NCBI RefSeq assembly: GCF_003369915.1
Contig: NC_046676.1
Location: forward strand, 20,876,001 to 20,940,000
DNA length: 64,000 bases
Source of the DNA: Drosophila miranda
Taxonomy: Eukaryota > Arthropoda > Insecta > Diptera > Drosophilidae
Direction of reading: 5' to 3'
Below the pieces are notes generated by a model. The model was not told where the DNA came from. It saw only the letters and a list, made by a program, of their open reading frames with translations, and did no database searches. A program made the translations under genes and the position numbers. Below are positions 34,263 to 46,764 of the stretch, in pieces (within the stretch, counting starts at the first letter, position 1; every line of letters begins with the position of its first letter).

Positions 34263-37002
34263 GGTGGAAGTTTCCGCTAACCACAGTTAGGGAATACATT
34301 TTCCTTTTGCTTTTCATCCCATTCATCTTCTTGTTTTGATAAACTTCAAATAAACAAATCAGTGAAAGAAAAGCAAAGTATAGAACTCAGAATGGTGAAA
34401 ACTTTTTGCGTTTGCGGTTGAATGAAATGGAAAATTTTAATTGCTGTGCCGCGTATTGGAGGAGCTCTTGTGCTCTTGTAGCTGTAGCGCTAAGGATATA
34501 TATACATACATATAAGGAAATATACATATGTACATGAAAACTTTCATCAGGTTCTCTTGTTCCGTTCCCCACCAACCCAACAAACTGATGAAGAACCCCA
34601 GCTCTAAGTAATTTAAATTATTGCAAAGCGCACACAAGCGCAAATGAGGACTGAACGCGAGAAGAAGGACGCAAATTCCACTGATTTTTTCATTAAGCTC
34701 ATGTCAGATTAGCAAGAAGGAAAGAACAAGAGTGAGACTGAGGCAGAGACAGAGACAAAATGAAAGGGAGTTGGAGCTTGGTTGAACCAAAAGACAGAAG
34801 GGGGAACGGGCACCGGCACAGGCACACACGGGAGCCATAAATTATTTGCCCCGAGCCAACCCTTGGAAAAGCGTAAAACTTTTTTTACATTGCCAGACAG
34901 AGTAACAATACAAAAAACTGTACAATACAGCAACGACATTTGTTATAAATTAAGTGATGGGGGTGCTCAATATTAAAAAATGTGAAATACGGTGTTTGGG
35001 TGGCGGCAATCCTGTGAGGAAACAAGGTCTTGCAATCGAATTGCGAGGAAACACCCCATTGTTGTCAATGGATGAAGGTATACTCTATCGGACATTTAGT
35101 TAAAATCTATTAAAAATCATAAGAACGGCTTTTCCTCTTGGAAATTCATAGATTTAAAACATTTGTTTATGAAAAAGTATACTGCGTTCTGGATAGGGTT
35201 GTTTCTTGTGTCTGAACTTTAGGCGGAGATAAATAAGGAGAAAGTGAGTGCAGTAGGGGATGGTTTGAGAGCTCATTCGATGACCGACATTGCCGGAACG
35301 TCCTTTGTTTTAGGCGTTTAACCCTTTGAAGCTCCACATTGTTCTCAACCCTCGGACAAGGGCTGGACAGAGAGCAGTTAACCAATGAGGATGCAGGTTC
35401 TAGTTAACCCTTTTTCAACTGATAAGGGTGTAATTGGGGAGTGCCACACCCTCACCCCCACCCCTCCGCTCTGCAGATAGAGCCAATTCTCGAATTTTTA
35501 AAAGTTCGGTTTTTCTTACGTTGTTGTTTGTGTTTTCGAAAACTTTGATTCACTTATTTGCATGCGCCAAAGTTTCTTCATCTGGAAAGAAAAACGGAGA
35601 AGCGGAAGAACGGAAAAAGAGAGGCAACCAAAAATTGTGCTCGAAACAAATTAACAGTCCAGTGATTATTGTCAAAAGCAAAGAACGAGGAAGGCAAAAC
35701 AAGTGCCTATCGAGCGGTCTCCCCCACGCAGCTATTCCCCCCCCACCCCACCCATCGAGCAATTCAAAAATTAGAAAAGGGCATAATTTTAATGAACTTT
35801 CTTGTTGAGCCGTGGTCGTGGTCGTGGTCGCCACCCATATAAATACTCTCTGGTAGCCAGAGCAGCTGTCGAAAAAGGACTTACAAGTTTGCATTCTGCT
35901 TTGCCCACTTGTCTTGGCTTTTGAGTTGTTTCGTGAGCCTCTTTGATGGGAGTTTGTTTTTCAAACGGACTTTTTTAGTGAAGCCAAGAAAATAAAGCAA
36001 AGTTACATGTTGAGCTCGGTTGGTTAAGAAAGATGGAACCCCGGAGAAATACGATGATGGACAAGATGATGGCATCGTTCAAACTTCTCTGGCATTAATC
36101 ACTTCCACTCAAATGATGCCTGGTCCTAATTGCACCTCCGCTTGCCGCGTGCTCAGTCCCTTTTCAATGCAACTGTAAATTGAAATGGGTCTCAAATTGC
36201 AGCGGCTGCATGCCAAAAAAATAAGGAGGAGAACACCTGCCTTTCCCATCGACTGCCGACATTTCTAATGCTCACGCCCGACTGCTGCCAAATGAAGGAC
36301 AGCCGAAACTATTCAAGGTGATACGCAGTTATTATGCAAAACAAGATGGATCTATATCGAAAGATACGAGTATATAATCGATCGACTTGCAGATAATCAA
36401 AGGGAGAAACAGCTGGCCTGGCAGGTATTGAGTAACCGGATTCCTGTACAGAATTCGTTTTACATACGTGTAGCATTGGAGATAGTTTTCTCAAGTTCGG
36501 AAAGATATGTTCTTGCATGTAAAGCCTTTCGAAATTCATTGGATCTGCCTGTGAGTCTTCACAACGAAATACAGAAGAAAAGTACCTTCCAATTGTCTGG
36601 AGACAAACACAAAATGATTGATTGGAGGCCAGGCTGGACAGTCAGGTACCCATTAAGGACCTCATCCAATATGCTCCTAAACACAATCTCGCCTAATATT
36701 TTACGCTCATTTAGGGCATTACAGAAACATAGCTAACGGATTTTGTGCAACGCACCCTGCTCCGAACAATGGCTGTAACTCTTGAGCGGGCCCGAAAGGA
36801 ATTGCAACTGTGGATCAGGGGATCACAATGAAGCGGATGGGAAAACTAAAACCAACGCCCGCTTGACATTTGGCTGCTAAACAAACAAATGCTGCAAAAA
36901 AAGAGGACTGCAAAGGGACACAAGGAAGAAAAAACTGTCAACCTTACGTACAACCGTATGGGTGCAGAATGGGGGGAGTAGAGCAGGTCAATCAAGGAAT
37001 AG

Positions 37003-37026
37003 AGATAGGGATAGGGATAGGGATAG
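37003..37026. repeat. GATAGG hexamer repeat
   Basis: Four GATAGG units in tandem, flanked by partial units. Confidence 0.85.
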
Positions 37027-38418
37027 CACGATGTTGAAGCGCAGTTGCACTACGGTGTTGCCTTTCTAGAGAGACATTTTTTGGTATAAAAACTGAAATT
37101 GAAATTGTGTCATTTCATGCCAAGAGCTGAAGAGAGCGTAAGGGGAGTAGCAAAGGCGGGTGGGGGGACACACACACCTGGCCTTCAAGCAGTTTTACGT
37201 CCTTTGTGTACTTTGCTTCCTCCTAACTGTCATTTTTAATTGTTTGTGTTTAACGGTTATCAGGCGAGGGCCGAGAACACAAGAATTTATCGAAATTTGT
37301 TGTTTTTCTTTGGGCTTTTTATGGCCTGAACTCTTGACGTGGCCAGTTGCCCATTAAGCTTACTTTTAAGTGCCATTCTGTCCCATTCATCTGCGTCTCT
37401 TCTACTTGAAAAATTTGCGCATGCACAGCAATTTCTCGTCTCGCCTTTCACTTTGTTTCTCATTTTCATTTTCATTTCCTTTTTTTTTTCCTTCTTCTCC
37501 GTATTCCAATCTTAATTTTTTTGTTGTTGCCGCTTTGGGGTTGAAAATAATTCATTTATGCAAATGAGGGGGTGTTTAAAATTAAGCAAAGAGCACGTAG
37601 GCCAAAAGTAGCGGTAGCACCAACAGCAGAGCATGATATCGTGGCCATAATGAAGGAGGTGACTGGATGGGTGGTGCAAAGGGGACAAGGGGAGAGTCGA
37701 CAACGACAAGGGCAGTGAGGACATTGAGAAATGATAGAAACAAAAGGTTTTCGCTCTCCTCTCCCCAACACCACTAGCCAGCACTCTCCCAGCTCAAAAG
37801 AATCTCTGGCTTTTTCTCTGTCTGGATATAAGTTACAATTTGTAGAATACGTCGGGGGAGGGGGCAGTTCTTGGCGTTGGAGTTGGGGTTGAAGGAGGAA
37901 GGGCGTGCTTTCCCCAAAAATGTCCAAAAGTAGCCTTTGCCTTTGGGATTCTCGAACACAATACTAACAAATTAGCCATATTTCATTTATAAGCACTTTT
38001 CATGTATCTGGCGATGGAAATCTTTATCCTAGATTCCCTGATAGGCAGGTTAACTTCATTTATCAATCATCAATCTAAAATCATTGCGAAGTGCCTCGCT
38101 GTATCATCAAATAAACAGCTCATTCCTACAGGAAAAAGGGGCGGGCGAAGGGTTCTTTTCCCACATACTCGTGTGTGTATGTATGACCCTTTTCAGTGCC
38201 AGCAACAATCGAAATACAAAGCATAAAAAAGAGTATCTCGGCCAGATCGGATCCTGGCGAAACATGACATTTATTACGCTCTATTAGCGACGAGAGCCGA
38301 GTCAGAAAGAAAGCAAATCGAAGGGGATTGAAGAATGAATGGGCTTGCGTGTGTGGTGCGAGGTCATGCGAATCCTTTACCATTGGGGGTGAACCGTATG
38401 TGCGGTGGGTAGGTGTGG

Positions 38419-38443
38419 GCGAGGGCGAGGGTGAGGGCGAGGG
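38419..38443. repeat. GAGGGC repeat
   Basis: Four GAGGGC/GAGGGT hexamers in tandem after a GTGGGTAGGTGTGGGC lead. Strongly G-rich on the plus strand. Confidence 0.75.
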
Positions 38444-38930
38444 CAACGATTTGTAATGCTTTTGGTGCGAGATTTCTTATGCAAATATAACACACATGTG
38501 ATGTGGCCACAGGAGTATGGCGGCGGGTAAACGTGAACCAGCACTAAATGTTGACGCGTGCTGCTCCTGCGGCCAACATATTCACATATGTGAATGCTCT
38601 GGTGGAAAGGGGGGGTGGGGCGCTGGTGATGCCTCGGGCTCTTGTTTGTGTTTTCTCGTTCCTCTTCCACAACGCTGAAAGGTTAAATGTTGCCACTGGC
38701 ACATAATTTTGTCAAGTGCTGTCAGGAGCCCTCACCCCCCCAGCCCGATCCTGTGACCTCCACATGTGCTGCATTGTGTTGTTTGTGCGCCTTACGTGGT
38801 CAGCCCATAGTGCTTAATGGGAAATTAACAACTTAATTAATTTCAGTGCCATTTATCTTCAGACTGCGTAAGAAAAACTTCAACGTACCAAAGATCAACA
38901 AATTTCCATTGGTCAAACTTTGGCATCCCT

Positions 38931-38980
38931 GGCCAGGCCAGGCCAGGCCAGCCCAGGCCAGCCCAGGCCAGCCCAGGCCT
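38931..38980. repeat. GGCCA minisatellite
   Basis: GGCCA pentamers changing into 10-bp GCCCAGGCCA units. It lies in a local G/C island within A/T-rich DNA. Confidence 0.85.
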
Positions 38981-40900
38981 GCCCGCCCGACTCCTGTCTC
39001 CGCAAATGAGATTTATTTATGCCTTTGCGCGTGTAGCCAAAGCAAATAAGAGGCTGATGGCTTGGGTCTTTACCCAAAATAGATGCTGCGTCTTGCCTTC
39101 CAACAAATTAGTTGGGCCATATCGCAGATATTATTTTAAACTGAAATGTAATTCGTTAAAACATAATATTCTTGGATTGTGGGGTCGCAGCACCCCTCAA
39201 CTCCAACTTGGCCTGTCGCAATGCCAGTTCTGGCCTGTTATTATGAACTATAAAATATTCATATGCATCTTACCTGTACCGAGGAAACACATTAACAAAA
39301 TTTGTGTGCGTGCCCTGAAACGTCGTCGAAGGCACTCATCTAATTGCATTAGTAGAAGCGACTGGAACAAGCACCAGAGTCTGTCCGAGGGGTACCGTAC
39401 CCCAAGCCCGGGCATGGGCCGGGGGAATTGCACTTTCTTGCTTGATGCTCGCTAGGCATATGTTCCCATATCGCTTGTCAGTCCGCGCTCCCTGCGCCCT
39501 GCTCCCCGCCACCCACCACCCCTCGCTGCTTGTCTGTCTGTCTATCTGTCGGCTGCTTTTCAAATTTTATGACATTTTTATTCGCTATGGTTAGCAGTGG
39601 GTGGGTGAAGGACGCCAGCATACCTCAGCATCTCCCGTGCCCTCTCATACATGCCTCTGACTGGTGTTTTAACGCTGATTTTCGCAGAAACAAAAACATT
39701 TTCATTTTATTTGGCCGTGTATTTTTTGTGTTGGTGTTTTTATGTAGCAGCTTTCAAATTTTTATAACTGTCATAATTGGCGTAATTGTTTTGGTAGTTT
39801 ACCGTAGATCAGCTCTAAAAGCTTTTCGCTGTCCTTTGAATGTGTGCACAGCTTCTATGCCTACAACTAGAGAATCCTTCAATATATCCCAATAGCTCTA
39901 TTCCGAAACGTCTCGCATCAACAGAGATGCAAATAATTCTGGAAAAATTAAAGCAAATCATAGATAGGAAGCGCAAATTGCAAACTTAATAACGACGCCC
40001 CCACAAAGAAAGCACCGAGGGAAAGAGTACCCACACGGACTGAGACGGGCTGAGAGAATGAAAGATATGCAGATATAGATGGAAATATATGGATGGAAAC
40101 TCCTAATGAAACCCATGCAAATGAACAAAAGGCAACATGTCTTTGCCACACATAGAGCCGAACACAGGCAGGGCAAGGCAAGCTACATCATCATTATCGT
40201 CAACATCCTCTGCGGGAAAATCAAAGCAGCAAATGAGATAAAAAGAAAAAACCATGCGAAAAGCCAAAGCTAAGGAAACGCATTGAAAAATAGAAAGAGA
40301 AATGGAAAATTAAAATATCGATCAGCAGCGGTGGTAACGAACTCCAACCCCTTTGCTTGGAGCAAGTCTGCAAATGAGAAAGACGGCGAAGGGCTTCCTT
40401 TCTACGTGTATCCCAAAAGGAAAAGAACATGGCTGGGGCGATGGGGATGGGGGTGTGGGATGTAGGATGTAGGATGTGAGAAAGGGCTTTGGCAATGTCC
40501 TCGACGTGCGCTCTTAAAATTAAAAGCATGTTTGATGAGGAAATTGAACTGGCATGTGAGAGCGAGACCCTGGTTTCGGGATATGTTGTCGACGACTTAG
40601 ATTCCCTTTTTACCGAACAGCAAACATATCCAACGGAACGGGAAGATACACACATGAGTATATAGAAGATATATGCACGGTCGGCTGTTAATGATGATGA
40701 AGAATCAAGACTCGGGGAATCAAAAGCTTCCAACATACCCTCTGGGCACCCAACATACTCTGTGTACCCAGGCCCTTGCTCCCCCCGAGATTAATTCCTC
40801 AAAGCTGCGTTCGGCTTGGTAACTTCCATCGATATCTTTCGTTTTTTTCCTGCTTCTCATTTCTGTTAATTTCATTCACCCTTTGCAAATGAGCTGAATG

Positions 40901-40930
40901 TACGGCGTACGGCGTACGGCGTACCGCGTA
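40901..40930. repeat. TACGGCG heptamer repeat
   Basis: Tandem TACGGCG units, the last degenerate (TACCGCG). Confidence 0.8.
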
Positions 40931-40993
40931 AGGGGAGGTGCACCCACAAGCACCCCAACACAATTTTCCACATTATCCCCTGACGTCGACTTG

Positions 40994-41060
40994 AACGCCA
41001 ACGTTAACGTCAACGTCAACGTCAACGCTGGCTGCGCGGTTAGCGTCAGCGTCGGCGTGG
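40994..41060. repeat. AACGTC/GCGTC hexamer repeat
   Basis: AACGTC units (40,994-41,026) followed by AGCGTC/GGCGTG relatives. CpG-rich for this region. Confidence 0.75.
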
Positions 41061-44000
41061 GTGCTATTCAAATTCTCCACTCTTGCTTTACACGCGCGAT
41101 TTTCGTTGTTTTCGCTTTTACATTTTTTAATAGCAATAGAATTTTCCCTTGCGCCTGCCTCCGTTGCAGGGTGGCACATTTTTTTCGAATACCCCCAACC
41201 ACTAAAAGACAACCCTGCCAGCCACTTTCTCTGTGTGGGCCTGGCACTTAAAACGGTTGCCAGAAACTTGCTCTTCTGAATTTGTCGCTGACGCCGCGCC
41301 GTCAACTCCCACACCCAAACCCTCTCCTTTTTTTTTATATTTTCCACTCGTTCACCCATCCTCACTTGCGGGTATTAAACTTAATGTTGATAGTGTAATT
41401 TTATATTTAAGAGAACCAGCTAAAAAAAACTTTTGGGTTGAGTGCAGAGTGTATTAGGTGTTGTGTGGTATTGCTTTGGGGGTAGCGGAGCACTCTAGTG
41501 CATGTTTTCTGGGAATGAGTGGGACACAGATCGAAGGGACCGGATCGGATGAGGACTGTCAACTGCTAGCCATGTCTTCACCATTACTGAAATTACTGTT
41601 ACTCTCAACTCTTGCTTTGGGCTAATTCGGAGCTGCCTTTAAGAGCAGAAATCTTCTCCCTTTTGGGAGCTGGGAGCTGGGAGCTTCCCTTATCCCTTCC
41701 CTTGCTTGCTTAAGTAGAAATTACTTCATCGATTTTATTTCTCTCCCATTCCCTTGCTTCTTTCGAAGAAGCCGCTGGCAACAAGCAGAGTGGAATAAAA
41801 AATTGAGCCTGCCGCCAACATCCGCCGTAGTCACCGGGTCCGTCCTCCCTCCCTCCTTTTTCTGTAGCTGCCAAGGACCCACAAATTATAGAAGAAAAAA
41901 ACCTCTGGCACACTCAGCTTTTTTAAGAAATTTTTTTATTTTAAGGGTAGCTCTCAAGATTTTTTTCTGTTCTCCACTGCGCATCCTTTCGTATCCTTGC
42001 TTGGTTGCCTAATGAAAAGTCCCCGTCAATTACAAGAACGCCACGCGGCGGCCAAAAAAATTAAATGAAATTATAGAAAAAGGTAAAAAGTTGCCGAAAA
42101 GATGCAAAAAAACATGACCAAAAGTCAGAAAAGAACATGGATAGATGCCTGCTCAAAATCCTGTGTAAGCAAATTTGCGTCAAGGGATCAAATGGATCTT
42201 TCGGAGGGGGGAGGGGACATTAAAATTTTGAGCATAACAAAAAATGAAAGACGTGACCGGGAATTATAGTTTTCTATTAGATATTCGGCAGGACAATACT
42301 ACCTGCCACTTAAATCACGAGAGTTCCGCTGATTCTTTCAAGTTGATAGTGCCTCGAGAATTTGGTAACTCTTTCGTTAGATTTTTGGCTAGGAAAGAAG
42401 ATAAGGCATGTCTGCAATTTGCAGTTTTAGGGTAGAGAAGGCTGTTTCGGTTTTTTGGTCAATGTACAATGAGTACAAGGTACTTCAAGGTATGGTCGGA
42501 AATATCATAGGGTAAAATCTGACACGGGATAAACTGCTCTCAAAATTTCACAATTTGCGGCATTAAAGCCTTCTGCCGGTCAGACATTCAATTTTGGGTC
42601 TTGGGCCACGACCTTTTGTCTTCCTGCTGTGCACGTGTGTTTGCCAGTTTTTCAATATTTACCTCATATGATGTCACGGAAACAAGCTGATTTCTTATAC
42701 CAACTATTGGGGACACATGGATGGGAGTGGGGCATTGGGAGTGGGAGTGGGAGTGGAGTGTGCAGCACCACTCGCTTTCTGTTTGTTTGAACATGTGTCC
42801 TTCTTTTCAGATTGACCGTTCTATTTGTTAAAGGTATTTGGATCAGGATCTGCTGGAAACTGGCCAGAGGGCCGGCGGGGGAAATCAGCACCGCAGGACA
42901 TGCCAACGCCAATGGGCAGCTGTCAGGGGCAGGACTTAAGCCCGCAAGCCTTTGAGTTTTTTTTTGCGTTTGCGTATACCTTGGCAAGCAGCTGTCAAAA
43001 CTGCTAATAGGCGTAAATGAGCCGCCCAATGAGGCAGAAAGAAACTGTTGAGGAAAAACTAATTTCCGCTGCATACAAAGACGAACGTCTTCAGCTTCAG
43101 TCTTCAGACAGGACAAGAACAGGACGTGTGCCAGAAGTATTCTTTGCGCAAATTCGATGTCTGATCCCTCTGCGTGTGCGGCCCCTAAATAAGGATTATC
43201 GTCGTATGCAAAGTGAAAAAAGAGAAAAAGGGAATAATGAAAACTACAAACTGCAGGCGAGTCAATAGCAACCGAAACCCTTTTCAAATTTTCAAATTTC
43301 GAAATTCCAATCCCAGGTTATGCATAGATCTCTCTGTGTATAGGGTGTAATTTTTTTAGCAGCCGGCATTTGCATACCAAAAAAATTAAATATTCAAAAA
43401 AAGTGAGGCTGTGGCTGTTCCTGGCAGGACACACGACAAACGCACCCCTCGTGATTTTTTTTTTTTCCTTTTTCCTGCTACCCAGACAACGTCGAAAGTC
43501 CTGCGGCTGCGGCTGGGACATCGACAACCCTTTAGCACTTTTTAGAACGGGTTTCCACAACTTTTAATTTGCATTTTGTTGCTTTGTGTTGCTGTTGGGA
43601 TTTCAAAATCAAGTTTAAAAAACTCACCCCAGACGTTGTCGGGTTCAGGTCCAGGCTCTATCATAAAAAACAAATGCTCGATTTTTTGGGGTACAGTTTT
43701 TTTTCGTTCGGAATTTGACAAGTGAATATTCATGTAAACTGTGCAAGGGTTAAAACTTTTGAGAGCTGCAGAATAGGTAGAACGAAAAAAAACGTGGGTA
43801 CTTTAGCATGTGCTCGGGCAGAATAATTTGGGATGATGTGGGTAACGAAAAAAAGAGTTGGGAAAAATGCAGGCTGCCAACAGGGTGATGAGTGGAACAT
43901 AGATCGTTAGTGGATCGTGAGTGGGTTCGTTAAGGTTATATTTTTGAAAAGTTATTAAAAATATTTCAGGGCCATATATGCAAAGGTATCTGAAGCTTTG

Positions 44001-44240
44001 GCTCAACTTTGACGAATAAACTACTTATTTGATCCGCTTAACATACTGGAAACTAGAAAAAAGTACCCCTATTAAAAAATCAAGAGTACCATAGAAAAAA
44101 CGAGCCAGACATACCAGACATTATCAAAGGGGTAAGAAAAGCACGCAGCGTTGCATGCAAAACGAAAGTTAATCACAAAATACATTACGGTGGATATAAA
44201 AAATAGATGAACAAAAAAAATGAGGCAGACGCGCGACTCG

Positions 44241-44258
44241 TTTTTTTTTTTTTTTTTT
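44241..44258. repeat. Poly-T run
   Basis: Eighteen consecutive T bases between CTCG and CGTCC. Confidence 0.9.
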
Positions 44259-44355
44259 CGTCCTGAGAGGGGTTAACTTAATTTATGCGCATCGTTGAGT
44301 TGGAAGCGTGGCAGCGACGTTGGCTGAGGCACTACATAGATGCTGGGGCTGATTA

Positions 44356-44408
44356 TGCAGCACGGCAGCAGCAGAGAAGCAGCAGAGCAGCAGCACGGCA
44401 GCAGCACG
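44356..44408. repeat. CAG-rich repeat
   Basis: Interrupted CAG/CACGG units. No long reading frame uses them as a glutamine tract. Confidence 0.75.
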
Positions 44409-45045
44409 AAATGCTTTCTTTCGTTTCCTCAATTTTGTAATTTGGAAAATATGCCGCAGTTCATGGAACGCACTGCCTGGCACGGCTGCGATGTTAATGT
44501 CAAATGGCAGGGGTTTGGTTTTGCTGGAAATTATTGATTTATGATTTTGCAATTCTATGGACATTGACTAGGTGCGATGTGTTGGCGATAGTTATTAATG
44601 TAACCACGAAAATTGGACAACAAACTTGGCTTCTCGTTTATTCTTTTTCTTTTTGTTTTGAGTATAGCCGTTTGAATGTATCTTCAGGTATCTTTCTCTT
44701 TGCTTAACCAATCTTATACGAAAGCATTTAATATTCTACTCCACTCCCCAGAATCCCTTTCTTTAGGCACACTTACAAGACCAATTAAAAATTATAAGCA
44801 GTCCCCTCCAGTCAAAGGCTCTCCCTTAAAGTACTTCCCATACATATAAGACCACCTTGATGAAAAACATTCAACATTAAGAAGGAAAAACTGCGTGGCC
44901 ACCTGCGCAACTCGACGCCAAATGATGCCGTTAAGATGCTTATAGCAAAAGAAGAGCGGCGAGTGGGGTGTGGGGTGTGGGGTGTGGGGAGCAAATACTT
45001 CAAAAGGCATTTAAAACAAAAACGAAACAAAATGAAAGCCAAGTT

Positions 45046-45061
45046 CCCCCCCCCCCCCCCC
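45046..45061. repeat. Poly-C run
   Basis: Sixteen consecutive C bases, rare in fly DNA; length may be uncertain in the assembly. Confidence 0.85.
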
Positions 45062-45362
45062 AGTCCCACAATCCTGCAAATGGGGGTGGCGTTGAAAAGG
45101 GGTGGCAAACGAAATTAAATTTTGTACTTCGCATAAACTTAATTACTCGCCATGGCCGGCTGGATAAGATGGGTGGAAAGGAGAGGACGACGAAGGGCTA
45201 CGGAGAGTTCTTCCTGCTCGTGGAGAGAGCCCTGCGCAGTCGCGAGATTCGCTTTCGCTTCGTTCATTAATGGTCGCGCTTAATGGGAAATATTAAATTA
45301 TGCCCGCGCTGCATTGTGCTGTTGCTGGCTTCATTTTGGGTCCTTTGCTAATTTAACCCTCC

Positions 45363-45434
45363 GGACTCCAGGACTCCAGGACTCCAGGACTCCACGACTC
45401 TGGGACTCCAGGATGCCAGGATGCCAGGATGCCA
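45363..45434. repeat. GGACTCCAG minisatellite
   Basis: Tandem 9-bp GGACTCCAG units, then GGATGCCAG units of the same length. The two unit types form separate blocks, as expected from stepwise expansion after a point change. Confidence 0.85.
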
Positions 45435-46721
45435 CTCGGAGACATCTTTTGTCTTTCCATTGGGATCCTTGCTTTCAGTTCAGTGTCAAACAAAGTCATT
45501 TCCATGTTAATTGCACGCCATTTTGTGCCTTTGGTCCTTGGCCCGGTTGATAGGCTGATTATCCTTTCATTTATGCAAAGTCCCAGCTCTTGTTAATTTG
45601 CTTATTTCGTTGCCGTCTTCCAAGTCCCTGCTTTTGTCCGCATCTTAATTAATGTTTTCCTTGTTGTTATGCAAAGCAGTCTAGTTATTAAAAGGATACG
45701 CCGTCGAGTCCCGCTTCATCCCGGGGCCACTTGGGCCGGATATGAAAGGTAATTAAAAATTTTTCATTGCTCTGTTAAATTGCGCTTTGCATATTTTGTG
45801 GCGCCTGGTTCAGAAAAATATATTCGCAAGGCTTGGACTTACTTGCAGATATCCTCATACCGAATCCGCATCCGATATCTGGTGGCTTTCAGTTGGTTGG
45901 AGGCTGTCTCTTACATTGGGACATGGCCGCAAATTAGTTAAAAGGATATCTGAAGGAGAGCTCCCAGCATGCTTGCTTCCTTTCTGATGTGCCTTTTATT
46001 CTATAAGCGAATTACAAATCCATTAGGACATACCCAGACCCAGGACTGTATGAGTAAATATTAGTTACTCGAAACGAAAGTAAGTGCGCAGCATTATTAA
46101 ATAATAAGCAGTTCGGAGCAAATCCTTTTAGGCCCATACATGAGCTATAATTTGATTTAGCAGCACGAAAAACTGTCCTCTTACTGGGACATCACATCGG
46201 GTGCGGTGCGGTACCCAAAGAACTACGAGTAATACTGACCTCTATCAATCGCCTTGCCTTCCCTTCATCCCTTCCCGCTCCCGCATCTTCACATACGAGT
46301 GGCACAGAAGACCTGACGAGTATGTTACCGATTTCTGGCTTTGCATAGCAAGCAAATAAAAACAAGTGGGGCAGGGAAAACCCACAACAAATCGCTTAAA
46401 TCGCATCAACAGTTTGCCAACACTCACAGGGGCACATATGCATAGCAGATACGAGAATGTGTAGTGAATGATAGCTTGTTGATAGCTCACTTTCCTCGCC
46501 CACCACATGTCAACAACAACCAGCACTCCTCCCCACAGGTCCTCCCCAGCCAGCAAAACAGCACAGCACCCCTCACATATGATTTTCAAACGTTTTCCTT
46601 TGCCTTTTTACTCACAAATTTTTTGTGCAAAAAAAAGGGGAAGAAAGGGTCCACGGCCTCCCCAAGAGAGTAGCAGTAAAACTCATGAAAATCGCGTGTG
46701 TAGTGCCTTTTTGTCTGTGGT

Positions 46722-46764
46722 TGTTGTTGTTGTTGTAGTTGTTTTTGTTGTTGGGCAATTGCCG
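46722..46764. repeat. GTT trinucleotide repeat
   Basis: Interrupted TGT/TTG run (CAA on the other strand). No glutamine-rich gene is apparent. Confidence 0.8.

Noticed and set aside
42244-42435. ATG-started 63-codon frame
   Set aside because: No family resemblance, no neighbouring exon or promoter signal; this length is expected by chance in 20 kb.
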